Origin: Candidatus Enterocloster excrementipullorum
GTDB taxonomy: Bacteria; Bacillota; Clostridia; Lachnospirales; Lachnospiraceae
Reading direction: 5' to 3'
Length of the DNA stretch: 64,000 nucleotides
Assembly (NCBI GenBank): GCA_019119575.1
Contig: DWWT01000020.1
Span: 1 to 64,000, forward strand
The notes beneath the pieces are model-generated. The model saw only the letters and a list, made by a program, of their open reading frames with translations, searched no databases and was not told where the DNA came from. The translations under genes were made by a program, and so were the position numbers. Shown piece after piece: positions 7,068-16,534 of this stretch (positions within the stretch are counted from its first letter, which is position 1; each line of letters begins with the position of its first letter).

Positions 7068-9425
7068 TCATCCTCTTTTCCCGTGCATTCCCCAGAATAC
7101 CTTTTCCGCTGTGATCGGCAGCTCCCGGATGCGCACGCCTACGGCGTGATACACCGCATTCGCGATAGCCGGAGAAGGGGTATTAATGACAATCTCTCCG
7201 ATGGATTTCGCACCGAACGGCCCGGTGGGCTCGTAGCTGGTTTCAAACTCCACCTGGATTTTTCCTACATCCAGACGGGAAGGAACCTTATACTGCATCA
7301 GAGAATTTTCAAAGACCTGTCCACTGGCCGAATAGGTCACATCCTCGTACAGGGCCATTCCGATTCCCTGGGCCAGACCTCCCTCGGTCTGTACGCGCGT
7401 CAGGTTGATATTTAGGGGAGTGCCGCAGTCCACGGCCGCTGCGAAGCGCAGAAGTTCTACCTGGCCGGTCTCCGTATCCACCTCCACCTCCGCAGCCCCT
7501 GCCATAAAGGGCGGCGGGGATACGGGCGACGTGTGGGAAACCGTAACCTGCAGCGCGTCCTCGTTAAAGCACATAGCGCGGTTTGCAATATCTTTGAGGG
7601 ATATCTCCCGCAGCTGTGCAGCCGCATCCGCTGACCCTTCTTTTCCCAGCCGGCGGACCATTCTCCCGTCAAATTCCAGCTCATCCGGGCTGCATTCCAG
7701 GTACTGGGCCGCCTTGTTCACGATCTTCTCCCGCAGGTTTCTGCAGGCCTTCACCACAGCCATTCCCGTGAGATAGGCGGTGCTGGAAGCATAAGAGCCG
7801 GAGTCATAGGGGGACACATCCGTATCCACGCCGTAGACCACGATATCGTCCGGGTCGCACTCCAGACACTCCGCGGCCACCTGTGCCAGGGTGGTATCGC
7901 AGCCTGTTCCCATGTCCGCAGCCCCTATGGTCATGCTGTAAAATCCGTCGTCATTCACTTTGATGGTCACTCCGGCCACATCCACGCCGGAGATCGCTGA
8001 TCCCTGCATGGCCATCGCCAGGCCAACCGCCCGGATCTTTCCATTTCCCATATCCTTTCTCGGATAAATGGCATCCCAGCCGATCATCTCCTTCACCCGC
8101 GCCACGCACCGGTCCAGGGCGCAGCTGGCCGCGGTCTCCCCGTAATAGGCGGGCATGCGGTTTCCCTGACGGACCATATTCAGCTCCCGGATGCGCACCG
8201 GATCCATGCCCATCTCGTCCGCCAGCTCCGTGATGGCGGACTCCACGGCAAAAATCCCCTGGGTAGCGCCGTAGCCCCGGTAAGCGCCCGCAGACATCCG
8301 GTTCGTGTACACTACGTCATAGGCGAAACGGAAGGCCTTGGGCGTGCCGTAAAGGGGAATGGATTTATGGCCGGAAAGCCCCACAGTGGTAGGGCCGTGT
8401 TCCCCGTAAGCTCCCGTATTGGAAAGCGTATATACATCCATAGCCTGGAGAATTCCATGACGGTCACATCCCACCTTCACCCGCACCTCCATCTCGTGCC
8501 GGGGGGAGGAAGCAATCTGGGACTCATAGCGGCTGTAAACCATCTTGGCGGGTTTTCCCGTCTTCATGGTCACAATCGCCGGGTAAACTTCCGCCGTAAC
8601 CGTCTGCTTTGCCCCGAACCCGCCGCCGATTCTGGGCTTGATCACGCGGATTTTTGACTTGGGCACGTCCAGAGCATGGGCCAGCACCCGGCGCACATGA
8701 AAAGCAATCTGGGTGGAAGCCACCACGTTCAGGCGGCCATACACATCCATGTAGGTAAATGCCCGGAATGTCTCCATCATGGCCTGCTGATTGGCCTTTG
8801 TGTGATACACCCGCTCCACCACGTGGGCGCAGCCTGCAAAAGCCGCCTCCAAATCCCCCTCTGCCTCCACGCCGGAGGCACAGAGGTTGCGGCTGTTGTC
8901 CGCCCCCACCGCACAGAGGGACTTCCAGTCCTCTTCCGGGTGCACCAGGATCTGGCTGTCCTTGGCCTCGTGCATGTCAAGCACCGGCTCCAGCACCTTA
9001 TATTTCACCCGGATTAAGCGCATGGCATGATCCACAGCCGCCTCATTGGTTCCCGCAATGATCGCCACCGCATCTCCCGCAAAACGCAGCCGCCGATCCA
9101 GAATCAAACGGTCATAGGGGCTGGGCTCGGGAAAGGTCTGCCCCGCCATGGTAAAACGCTTCTGTGGCACATCCTTCCAGGTGAGAATGCACTCGATCCC
9201 CGGAATCTTTCCCGCCACCTTGCAGTCAATCTCTTCCACCAGGGCATGGGCATGGGGACTGCGCAGCACCTTCACGATCAGGCAGTCCTTCGGCGCCAAA
9301 TCGTCCGTATACACCGGTTTTCCCGTCACCAGGGCCCGGGCGTCTTTCTTGACAATGGGAGCGCCCACTACCCGAAACCGCTTCCCCGTGAGGGGATTTA
9401 CATATCCTTGGTATCTGTTTTCCAT
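7068..9425 (-). CDS. Molybdenum hydroxylase large (molybdopterin-binding) subunit, xanthine dehydrogenase family
   Basis: This 785-residue protein is a xanthine-dehydrogenase/aldehyde-oxidase large subunit. It has the hammerhead-type N-terminal part (about 20-130) and Moco-binding motifs IGGGFGAKQ, GAYRGYGATQG and GAADMGTGCDTT. Near the C terminus GPFGAKSIGE holds the Glu expected to act as catalytic base. The enzyme hydroxylates a heterocycle or aldehyde with water as oxygen donor and passes electrons through 2Fe-2S centres to FAD. Substrate identity (xanthine, hypoxanthine, nicotinate-like) is not readable. ATG 9425 shares one base with the stop of the 2Fe-2S gene and follows GGGGAGGACAG; the longer frame is rejected for that reason. 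Confidence 0.92.
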   Translation of the reverse strand: MENRYQGYVNPLTGKRFRVVGAPIVKKDARALVTGKPVYTDDLAPKDCLIVKVLRSPHAHALVEEIDCKVAGKIPGIECILTWKDVPQKRFTMAGQTFPEPSPYDRLILDRRLRFAGDAVAIIAGTNEAAVDHAMRLIRVKYKVLEPVLDMHEAKDSQILVHPEEDWKSLCAVGADNSRNLCASGVEAEGDLEAAFAGCAHVVERVYHTKANQQAMMETFRAFTYMDVYGRLNVVASTQIAFHVRRVLAHALDVPKSKIRVIKPRIGGGFGAKQTVTAEVYPAIVTMKTGKPAKMVYSRYESQIASSPRHEMEVRVKVGCDRHGILQAMDVYTLSNTGAYGEHGPTTVGLSGHKSIPLYGTPKAFRFAYDVVYTNRMSAGAYRGYGATQGIFAVESAITELADEMGMDPVRIRELNMVRQGNRMPAYYGETAASCALDRCVARVKEMIGWDAIYPRKDMGNGKIRAVGLAMAMQGSAISGVDVAGVTIKVNDDGFYSMTIGAADMGTGCDTTLAQVAAECLECDPDDIVVYGVDTDVSPYDSGSYASSTAYLTGMAVVKACRNLREKIVNKAAQYLECSPDELEFDGRMVRRLGKEGSADAAAQLREISLKDIANRAMCFNEDALQVTVSHTSPVSPPPFMAGAAEVEVDTETGQVELLRFAAAVDCGTPLNINLTRVQTEGGLAQGIGMALYEDVTYSASGQVFENSLMQYKVPSRLDVGKIQVEFETSYEPTGPFGAKSIGEIVINTPSPAIANAVYHAVGVRIRELPITAEKVFWGMHGKRG

Positions 9426-9925
9426 CACTGTCCTCCCCTTGTGTCCGCATCCGGACCTTCTTCCGCATCTGCCTGCGCTTTTGCATCCAGATATTTCTTC
9501 ACAGCACGAAGCTGGGACATATACCCGCTGCACCGGCACAGATTCCCCGCCAGGTACTCTTTGATTTCCTCTTCACCGGCGCCCGGCATCTCCCGGGCCA
9601 TAGCCAGCACATTCATAATAAACCCGGGACTGCAGAATCCGCATTGCTCTCCGCCCTCTCTGGCCAGGAACATGCCGAATTCCTCCGCTTCCTTCTGAAC
9701 GCCCTCCAGAGTCGTCACATGCCGTCCCGCGGCCCGCAGTGCCAGGGTCGAGCATGAGAGCACGGGTTTTTCGTCCAGCCATACGGTACACAGCCCGCAG
9801 TTTGCCGTCTCGCATCCTCGTTTTACGCTGAGGCACCCCATTTGACGCACCAGATCCAGCAGCAGCATATCCGGGCGCACATCCGCCTGTACCTGTTTTC
9901 CATTCAGCCGAAATGTAATATTCAC
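9425..9925 (-). CDS. Molybdenum hydroxylase 2Fe-2S subunit
   Basis: The 166-residue protein is the small iron-sulfur subunit of a three-part molybdenum hydroxylase. The N-terminal plant-type ferredoxin cluster is seen as GCETANCGLCTVW with a further Cys in VLSCST. The C-terminal helical domain carries CGFCSPG and the CRCSGY motif for the second 2Fe-2S cluster close to Moco. It relays electrons from Moco to FAD. Its start overlaps the FAD-subunit stop by 4 bp (ATGA) and its stop shares a base with the Mo-subunit ATG, so the three genes are tightly coupled. A charged tail of about 18 residues follows the usual end. Confidence 0.94.
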   Translation of the reverse strand: MNITFRLNGKQVQADVRPDMLLLDLVRQMGCLSVKRGCETANCGLCTVWLDEKPVLSCSTLALRAAGRHVTTLEGVQKEAEEFGMFLAREGGEQCGFCSPGFIMNVLAMAREMPGAGEEEIKEYLAGNLCRCSGYMSQLRAVKKYLDAKAQADAEEGPDADTRGGQ

Positions 9926-10716
9926 TGCCTGCTCACACTCCTTCCCCGCAGTTTCTCCATCAGGCGCCGGGTATACGTTTCCGCCAGAAACTGCCGGTAT
10001 TCCCCGCTGCCCCGCATATTGGTCCCGTAGGAATACGCCCCCGCTGCCTCCGCGGCCAATTGGGAGAGCGTATCAAAATCATCTTCCTTAACACGCACCA
10101 GCCGCGCCCTTGCGGGCCTGGCCCCAATGGACACAAACCAGTGCCGTCCCAGCGAAGCCACGCAGCAGGCAATCACCGGGAAATCCGTCTGGGAATTTCT
10201 CTGGCTGGCATACGCCGCCCTCCGGCCATCCTTCTTTATGATAATCCGCACCAGAATATCCCTCTCATCCCTGCGCACGGGCCTCCGTGCAAACTCTTCC
10301 AGAGAAACCATTCCCTCATGGAAGAGCTCCACCTGGGTATCCAGGGCCAGCATACATGTGAGAATATCGGAAAATCCAAACCTTCCCCAGATGCTTCCTC
10401 CCACAGTAGCGCAGTTTCGCATCTGTACGCCCACAATATGCCGGGTACATTCCTTAAAGATCCCCCCGAAATAAGCGTTCAGCCCCGGATGGGTTTCCAG
10501 CTGGCGCAGGGTGCACATGCTGCCGATGGAAAATGCCTCCTCCGTTTCCTCAATTTTATCCAGGCCCAGGCCGGACAGATCCACAATGGTACGCTTGGTA
10601 ATCCCGGTCATCTTCATCCAGACCATTCCGCCCAGCACCAGGCTGCTTCGTTTTTTGCAGAGCTCATAGGCCTCCGCAAGGCTTTCTGCCTTCACATAAT
10701 CATCTGCTCGAAACAT
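9922..10716 (-). CDS. Molybdenum hydroxylase FAD-binding subunit
   Basis: This 264-residue protein is the medium, FAD-binding subunit of a CoxM/XdhB-type complex. The family FAD segments are recognisable as VLGGMVWMKM near residues 27-36 and ATVGGSIWGRFGFSD near 104-118, where many relatives have TxGGNI. It accepts electrons from the 2Fe-2S subunit and gives them to NAD+ or another acceptor. It is the first of three coupled genes in the order FAD, 2Fe-2S, Mo. Its ATG lies 15 bp after the PBP gene stop, with GGAAGGAG as ribosome site, so read-through from the cell-wall operon is possible. No Moco maturation gene is seen nearby. Confidence 0.9.
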   Translation of the reverse strand: MFRADDYVKAESLAEAYELCKKRSSLVLGGMVWMKMTGITKRTIVDLSGLGLDKIEETEEAFSIGSMCTLRQLETHPGLNAYFGGIFKECTRHIVGVQMRNCATVGGSIWGRFGFSDILTCMLALDTQVELFHEGMVSLEEFARRPVRRDERDILVRIIIKKDGRRAAYASQRNSQTDFPVIACCVASLGRHWFVSIGARPARARLVRVKEDDFDTLSQLAAEAAGAYSYGTNMRGSGEYRQFLAETYTRRLMEKLRGRSVSRQ

Positions 10717-10731
10717 GCGGTTTCTCCTTCC

Positions 10732-12156
10732 TTATCTTGATAGGTATATATCAAACAGCTGCCTGGCAATCGGCGCTGCCGCCCGTCCCCCGGTTCCGCC
10801 CTCTTCCACCAGCACGGTAACCGCCAATCTGGGCGACTCGGCCGGGGCAAAGCCTGTAAACCAGGCGTGGGTTTCTTTCCCTGTCTCAAACTCCGCAGAG
10901 CCCGTCTTGGCCGCCGCCGTGTAGGCGTCGGTGCGCAGCGCGGAGGCTGTCCCCTCCGTGACTACCGCCTCCATAAGCTCCGTGAGATTCGCCGCCTCCT
11001 GGGCGCTCATCAGGCTGCCCCAGGCTTCGGGCATAAATTTTCTCACCTCTTCACCCCCGGCACTGACTACCCGATCCAGAAGATAGGGCTTCATCAGGGT
11101 ACCGCCATTCGCTATGGCGGCCGTGATCATCGCGTTGTGAAGCGGCGTCATCTCCGTCCTTCCCTGTCCCATGGATGTCTGCAGGATCTCCCATGTCCCC
11201 GCTCCGGGTTCCATCAAAAAGGAGCTCTGCCTGTAGGGAAGACCTGACAGCGGGAGATCCTGATTAAACAAAAGCTCCTCCGCCGTGGCCTTCAGGGAAG
11301 CCAGATCCAGTGTAAGTCCCAGGCTTGCAAAAGCCCCGTTGCAGGAATTGGCAAAGGCCCGGACAAAATCCTGGCTCCCGTGCGCCTCCCTGTGATAGCA
11401 CTGTATGGTATACTCCCCATTCTCATACAGCCCGTCGCAGTCAAACTGGTATGCTTTATAATCCTGCGGATGCTCCCGCATATATTCCAGGGCCGTGACT
11501 ATTTTAAAGGTGGATCCCGGCGGATAAAGGCCCTGGGCCGCCCGGTTCAGAAGAGGGCTTTGCTTTCCCTCGTCCGCGTTCAGCGCATCCCAGTCCTGGG
11601 ACAGGGTGTTGGGATCATATCCCGGTTTTGACACCATGGCAAGGATCTTTCCTGTGTCCGGTTCCACAGCGATCACCGCGCCCTTCCTGTCCCCCAGGGC
11701 CGCCCAGGCCGCCTGCTGAAGCTCCGGATCCAGGGTGGTATACACATCATCCCCCTGGCTCTTTGTCCCTCCCAGCTCATTGACCACCTGCTCCGCCAGG
11801 TTTACATGGGAGGTGAGCAGGTAAAAATTAGCCATGGATTCGATTCCTGTCTTTCCATTGGAGGAATACCCCACCACATGGTCAAACACCGTTCCAAAGG
11901 GGTACACCCGGGCCTCATTTCCCTCCCCGTCCACCTGATTTTCCGCCAGCACCGTGCCGTCCGCCGCCAGGATCCGCCCCCGGATCACCCGGTTGGCAAA
12001 GCTGTCCAGACGGGCGTTATACGAATTATTGATCACATTCTCGCTCTGCACCTGGAGAAAATAGCCCATATATCCGGCAAGCCCTAAAAATAAAGCGGCA
12101 CCTATATACGTTATCCCTAAGATGATTTTATTGGATTTCGGCTCCTTTTTTGCCAT
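10732..12156 (-). CDS. Class B penicillin-binding protein (transpeptidase)
   Basis: This 474-residue membrane-anchored D,D-transpeptidase cross-links peptidoglycan outside the cell. One N-terminal transmembrane helix (about residues 11-33) is followed by a short dimerisation part and a transpeptidase domain. The active-site motifs are all present: STFK (Ser215, Lys218), SCN (271-273) and KTGS near residue 410. It is shorter than PBP2 or FtsI and resembles the PbpA type that pairs with a SEDS protein. The SEDS gene sits 24 bp upstream in the same operon, matching the known rodA-pbpA pairing of glycosyltransferase and transpeptidase. Confidence 0.93.
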   Translation of the reverse strand: MAKKEPKSNKIILGITYIGAALFLGLAGYMGYFLQVQSENVINNSYNARLDSFANRVIRGRILAADGTVLAENQVDGEGNEARVYPFGTVFDHVVGYSSNGKTGIESMANFYLLTSHVNLAEQVVNELGGTKSQGDDVYTTLDPELQQAAWAALGDRKGAVIAVEPDTGKILAMVSKPGYDPNTLSQDWDALNADEGKQSPLLNRAAQGLYPPGSTFKIVTALEYMREHPQDYKAYQFDCDGLYENGEYTIQCYHREAHGSQDFVRAFANSCNGAFASLGLTLDLASLKATAEELLFNQDLPLSGLPYRQSSFLMEPGAGTWEILQTSMGQGRTEMTPLHNAMITAAIANGGTLMKPYLLDRVVSAGGEEVRKFMPEAWGSLMSAQEAANLTELMEAVVTEGTASALRTDAYTAAAKTGSAEFETGKETHAWFTGFAPAESPRLAVTVLVEEGGTGGRAAAPIARQLFDIYLSR

Positions 12157-12180
12157 CCGCTCTCCTTTCCATTGCTGCAG

Positions 12181-13530
12181 CTACTCAGGACGGCGCGCAT
12201 CCTCCACATCATTTTCCTTAATGATGTGGAGCCCCTGCACAATGCCAAAAAGCACGAACGTGCTCACCAGGGAGCTTCCCCCATAGCTTACAAAGGGCAG
12301 TGTTACGCCGGTGGAGGGTATAAATTTCGTCACGCCCCCTACATTGAGAAATACCTGAACCAGATACTCCACCCCCAGGCCGAAAGCAATCAGCTTGTAA
12401 AATACGGCCTGCATCCTGGCCGCCGTCATCATGCACTGGATAAAGCAGCCCAGACAGATGAGAAGAAGGCAGATCGCGAAAATTCCTCCCATTTCCTCCG
12501 ATATGGCGGAAAAAATAAAATCCTTCTCCACCACCGGAATCCGCCAGGGCATGCCCTGGCACAGCCCCATGCCAAACCAGCCGCCGGTTCCGATGGCAAA
12601 GAGAGACTGGGTGATCTGATAGCCCGTATTGTCGATATCCGCCCAGGGATTTCTCCATGCTTCCACTCTGCGCCGCACATGGTCAAACAGCCGGTAAGCC
12701 GCTGCGGAGGCCCCGACACCCAGCCCTATGCCGCTTCCCAGATAAAACCAGTTTCCGGAAGCCGCAAAGAGCATGAGCACATAGGTAATGAAAAAGATCA
12801 GAGCGCTCCCCAGATCCCTTGAAAGAACCAGAACTATCACATGGGCCGCGGCCACAGCCGTGGTGAGAAGAACCCGCTTAAAGTTCACCCCCTGGTAAAA
12901 CATGGAAGCCGCAAAAAATACAAACGTAAGCTTCACAAACTCCGAGGGCTGAAGGGAAACGCTTCCAAACGTCAGGGAGAGCTGCGCCCCAAAGCTCTCA
13001 TTTCCCACCAGGAAAACCAGAACCAGAGCCCCGAGCCCAATGCCTGCGTAGGCCCATGCAAAACGGTAAAGCTGCCAAAAGCGCCCCATGAGCCATGGAA
13101 CCAGCCAGGACACAGCCGCGGCTCCCACAGCAATAGCAAACTGCCGCGTTGCCCGTTCCATCCCCGCGTCCAGCGAAAGGCGGGTCAGCATGATCAGGCC
13201 TGTGCACAGGAGCATGCAGGAATTGTTTACCAGAAGTCTCGATATATTCCTGTAGATCAGCCGGGAAAAGCAGATATAGCACAGGAAAAATACGGCCTGG
13301 GCACAGTAAAATGCGGCCAGAGCGCTCCGGACCGCCGGATCCTCCCGGCTCAGGTACATGACCAGGTAGGCCAGGAAATGAATGGCAAACATGGCCCCGC
13401 ACTGCGCCCGGCAGCCCCATCCTGTTTTTTTCTCATCCTTCGGCGAGAAAACGCGGAAATTGGCATACGTATAGACCGCCATCAGAAGAATCATCAGATA
13501 TTTGGATATTTCCACAATCAGGTTCGTCAT
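12181..13530 (-). CDS. SEDS family peptidoglycan glycosyltransferase (FtsW/RodA/SpoVE-like)
   Basis: This 449-residue polytopic protein belongs to the SEDS family, which polymerises lipid II into glycan strands. Hallmarks are the segment SLQPSEFVKLTFVFF, the LSRDLGSALIFF stretch whose Asp is essential in RodA, and the C-terminal STGVTLPFVSYGGSSL motif. An additional 110 residues with about three hydrophobic segments precede the core, a layout seen in several clostridial SEDS proteins. It is co-transcribed with the class B PBP, so the pair should form one wall-synthesis machine. Whether it serves division, elongation or sporulation is not clear. ATG 13530 lies 6 bp after the U32 stop. Confidence 0.92.
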   Translation of the reverse strand: MTNLIVEISKYLMILLMAVYTYANFRVFSPKDEKKTGWGCRAQCGAMFAIHFLAYLVMYLSREDPAVRSALAAFYCAQAVFFLCYICFSRLIYRNISRLLVNNSCMLLCTGLIMLTRLSLDAGMERATRQFAIAVGAAAVSWLVPWLMGRFWQLYRFAWAYAGIGLGALVLVFLVGNESFGAQLSLTFGSVSLQPSEFVKLTFVFFAASMFYQGVNFKRVLLTTAVAAAHVIVLVLSRDLGSALIFFITYVLMLFAASGNWFYLGSGIGLGVGASAAAYRLFDHVRRRVEAWRNPWADIDNTGYQITQSLFAIGTGGWFGMGLCQGMPWRIPVVEKDFIFSAISEEMGGIFAICLLLICLGCFIQCMMTAARMQAVFYKLIAFGLGVEYLVQVFLNVGGVTKFIPSTGVTLPFVSYGGSSLVSTFVLFGIVQGLHIIKENDVEDARRPE

Positions 13531-13536
13531 AGGCGT

Positions 13537-15813
13537 CTACTCCACTTTGCGTCTGAAATGCCCTCTGGTAAATTCCTGTATGGAATCGCCCCGTGCGGAA
13601 TGAAAGGACGATCCGGCCGCGCGTAAAATCCGCTCCGTTTCCTCCCGGCTCTCCACGGTAAAGGACAGCCGCAGGCTTTCCGCTCCCAGCCGCTCCACCT
13701 CGTCCCCGCATCCTGCCAGGGACAGGGGAAGGGAATTGAAAATTGTATTATAGCAGAAGACACAGCGGTTTTTCACAGGAAGAAAGGCCCCGATCCGGTC
13801 ACGCAGCTTTGTGATCCTGGATGTATGGGAACATCCCCCGGCTGTCCCGGACGGACACTGAGCAGTCACCATCATGGGATAATATCCATACACCACAAGC
13901 TCCGCCGGAAATCCAAGCTTCCGGCCTGCCCTGACTACCGGCTCCATCTCCCGCCGGGTCAGCTCCAGCGGCAGGGTGAAAAAGCGCGCGTCTGTTTCCC
14001 TAAGGGCGGCAACGGCAGCGCTGTTCCAGGCATATACGCAGGCGTCCAAACCTGTGGGCAGCGCATTGCCCCTTTCCCGCAGCCACACGATTTCCTCCGG
14101 ATTCCGGGCCAGAATCCCGTCAAAACCCGCGGCAAAAAGCCGCTCTCTGTTCTGCTCCAGGTACTCCTCCCCCTGCATCCGAAAAATATGGGGGAGCATC
14201 AGCCAACATTCCTTTCCCGCTTCATGGCATTCCTCAGCCCTGCGCTCCCAGGTCTCCGGCGCAAATCCTCCCGCATCCAGATACATCCGGCGGATATGGG
14301 CGGCCTCCAAGGCCGGTTTAAACTGCCAGGCTTCCTCCAGGGAAACCGTCAAAAAGGGGGCCCGCACAGCCGGACGCTCCTGGGAAGCCGGGGCTTTTCC
14401 TTCGGCCGGGCTGTCTTCCGGCACCACGGCTGTTTCCCCGGCCAAATTCCTTCCCGACGTCAGGCCTGTCCCGTCCTCCCGGCCGCTTCCCGCGGCCAAA
14501 TCCGTCTCCCTGTGCCACCGTCCCGTCATGGCCTCCTGCAGCGCATTAAGCCCCTCTCTCCGCAGCCGGTTTAGAGACTGCACCGGCAGAAAAAGCCCGT
14601 CCTCCAAATCCACAGAGAGTTCTTCCAGCTGGAACGGCGTTCCTCCGGTCTTGCTGAGCTGGCGCGCAGTTCCGTCCCGGGACGCGGGCTGCTTCTCGGC
14701 CCGCTGGCACACATCCCCGTAAACCTGCACCTTTGTGTCCCCGGATTCCAGGGTCAGACAGGCCTCTCTGCCCTCCCTGAAAACCGCCTGGGCACGCACC
14801 GGCTCCTTGGGCTCCGTTCCCACAAACTGCTCGTCCAGATAATCAAAGAGCGCCTGATTGCCCGGACGGAAGGCCGGCTTCTCCCCCAGGGCAATCATAT
14901 CCCTTCCATTGTGCTTCTTATAATATCCCTGGGTAAATTCCGGTCGGGTAGCCAGATCCAGGAGCGCTTTCCTGTCCTCCGGCTCCACATAGTATCCCTC
15001 TTTCCCCCATTCCAGATACCTATCCACATATTTTCTGTAAATACTAACCACACCGGCCACATAGCGCGGACTCTTCATCCGCCCCTCAATCTTTAAGGAG
15101 TATACTCCGGCCTCCAGAATGTCCGGCAGGATGTCCAGTGTGCAGAGATCCTTCAAGCTCAGCACATTTCCCTTTAAGACCGGCTTTCCGTCCTCCCACA
15201 CCTGATAGGGCAGACGGCACGGCTGGGCGCAGCGCCCTCTGTTGCCGCTGCGCCCTCCGATCATACTGCTCATCAGGCACTGGCCGGAATAACAGTAGCA
15301 CAGGGCCCCATGGATGAATGTCTCCACCTCCAGCCCTGTCTCCCGCCGTATCCTGGCAATCTCTTCAAGGGAGATCTCTCTGGCGGGAACCACCCGGCAG
15401 CATCCGAGATCCTTCAGGAGCTTCGCGCCCCATACACCGGTAATCGTCATCTGGGTGCTGGCATGCAGCTCCATCCCCGGGAAATGCTCCCGCATCACCC
15501 GCAGCGCTCCGAGATCCTGGACAATCACGCCGTCCACTCCCTGCCGGTAAAAAGGCGTCATATACTCCACAAGCCCGTCCAGCTCATCCTCTTTAAACAG
15601 TGTATTCACCGTCATGTACAGACGGCGGCCATGGAGGTGGACATAATCAATCGCGCCCAGAAGGCCCTCTTCGTCCGCATTCTCCGCATAGGCCCTGGCC
15701 CCAAAGCGAGGGCCTCCCATATAGGCTGCATCCGCTCCCGCGGCCACAGCCGCCCGCAGGCTATCCAGAGAACCGGCTGGCGCCAGAAGCTCCACTTTTT
15801 TCTTATCTCTCAT
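13537..15813 (-). CDS. U32 family peptidase / RNA hydroxylation protein
   Basis: The 758-residue protein starts MRDKKKVELLAPAGSLDSL at ATG 15813 behind GGGAG; an upstream in-frame extension lacks a ribosome site. The N-terminal half is the U32 barrel, with the Cys-rich signature CYCYSGQC and GRCAQPC around residues 170-200 that probably binds an iron-sulfur cluster. E. coli relatives RlhA and TrhP are required for hydroxylation of 23S rRNA or tRNA, so an RNA-modification role is as likely as proteolysis. A low-complexity linker near residues 430-490 separates a C-terminal second U32-like region ending with CVFCYNTIFNSLPL. It belongs to the ruvAB-zapA-wall gene run. Confidence 0.9.
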   Translation of the reverse strand: MRDKKKVELLAPAGSLDSLRAAVAAGADAAYMGGPRFGARAYAENADEEGLLGAIDYVHLHGRRLYMTVNTLFKEDELDGLVEYMTPFYRQGVDGVIVQDLGALRVMREHFPGMELHASTQMTITGVWGAKLLKDLGCCRVVPAREISLEEIARIRRETGLEVETFIHGALCYCYSGQCLMSSMIGGRSGNRGRCAQPCRLPYQVWEDGKPVLKGNVLSLKDLCTLDILPDILEAGVYSLKIEGRMKSPRYVAGVVSIYRKYVDRYLEWGKEGYYVEPEDRKALLDLATRPEFTQGYYKKHNGRDMIALGEKPAFRPGNQALFDYLDEQFVGTEPKEPVRAQAVFREGREACLTLESGDTKVQVYGDVCQRAEKQPASRDGTARQLSKTGGTPFQLEELSVDLEDGLFLPVQSLNRLRREGLNALQEAMTGRWHRETDLAAGSGREDGTGLTSGRNLAGETAVVPEDSPAEGKAPASQERPAVRAPFLTVSLEEAWQFKPALEAAHIRRMYLDAGGFAPETWERRAEECHEAGKECWLMLPHIFRMQGEEYLEQNRERLFAAGFDGILARNPEEIVWLRERGNALPTGLDACVYAWNSAAVAALRETDARFFTLPLELTRREMEPVVRAGRKLGFPAELVVYGYYPMMVTAQCPSGTAGGCSHTSRITKLRDRIGAFLPVKNRCVFCYNTIFNSLPLSLAGCGDEVERLGAESLRLSFTVESREETERILRAAGSSFHSARGDSIQEFTRGHFRRKVE

Positions 15814-15951
15814 CTTCTCAATCTCCCAAGCAGCTCTACAGGCAAATCCGCCGCGGCATATCGCCGGCGCCTGTCCCAGCCTATTGCGCAAAAAGATGCC
15901 TCAGGCACAGCCATGAGACACCCCCGTTTCCCTCAATCTTTCCCGCAGCGC

Positions 15952-16458
15952 TTATCTGTGGCCGCCCCTGCGGCTGCCCGCCTTCTCCGCGGCCTGGAGC
16001 GCTTTCCGCACCAGCTCCTCCTGCGGTTCGGCAGGCTCCTTCTGGGCCTCTGCAGATTCCTGCGCCTTCTCCCCGGCTTCAGGGGAAGCTGACTTTTTCT
16101 GAAGCTGCTCCAGCTGCCTCTGCCGCTCCTCCAGATCCGCAAGCACAGCTTCCAGCTTCATCTGGGTACCTACGAGCTCATGCTTCAGACTATAGGTTTC
16201 CTTCTCCATGGCATCCCGCTCTCCGGCCGCCTTTCTGGCCTCCTCCGCGGCCTTAAAGTAGTCGTCGGCCACGTTGAGTCCCAGCATCGCCATCTGATAA
16301 TCTCCGTTCTGTTTGCTGAAACCCGGAATTTTGCGCATGGCAGCCAGCTTTTCATTTACATAGCTGGCAGCTTTCTGAAGGTATGCCTCATCCTCACTGC
16401 CCGCCAGGGTATAAATTTTTCCATCTATTAAAACCTGTGCATAATTTTTCGCATCCAT
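15952..16458 (-). CDS. ZapA-like cell division protein
   Basis: The 168-residue protein opens with a ZapA domain (about 1-95; IDGKIYTLAGSEDEAYLQKA and QMAMLGLNVADDYFKA). ZapA binds FtsZ and promotes Z-ring bundling. A long predicted coiled coil (about 70-125, rich in Glu, Lys and Leu) and a Glu/Ala/Pro/Gln-rich tail ending in a basic SRRGGHR extend it well beyond the usual 90-110 residues. It sits between ruvB and the U32 gene, an order frequent in Lachnospiraceae. The ATG follows GCAGGAGAG. The identification of the N-terminal domain is firm; the tail function is unknown. Confidence 0.88.
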   Translation of the reverse strand: MDAKNYAQVLIDGKIYTLAGSEDEAYLQKAASYVNEKLAAMRKIPGFSKQNGDYQMAMLGLNVADDYFKAAEEARKAAGERDAMEKETYSLKHELVGTQMKLEAVLADLEERQRQLEQLQKKSASPEAGEKAQESAEAQKEPAEPQEELVRKALQAAEKAGSRRGGHR

Positions 16459-16534
16459 TGTATCTCTCTCCTGCTTTTCATTTTAGCATACTCAGTCCCA
16501 AGTCTCAAGCGCCTAAAGATAAAGCGCGAATCAC

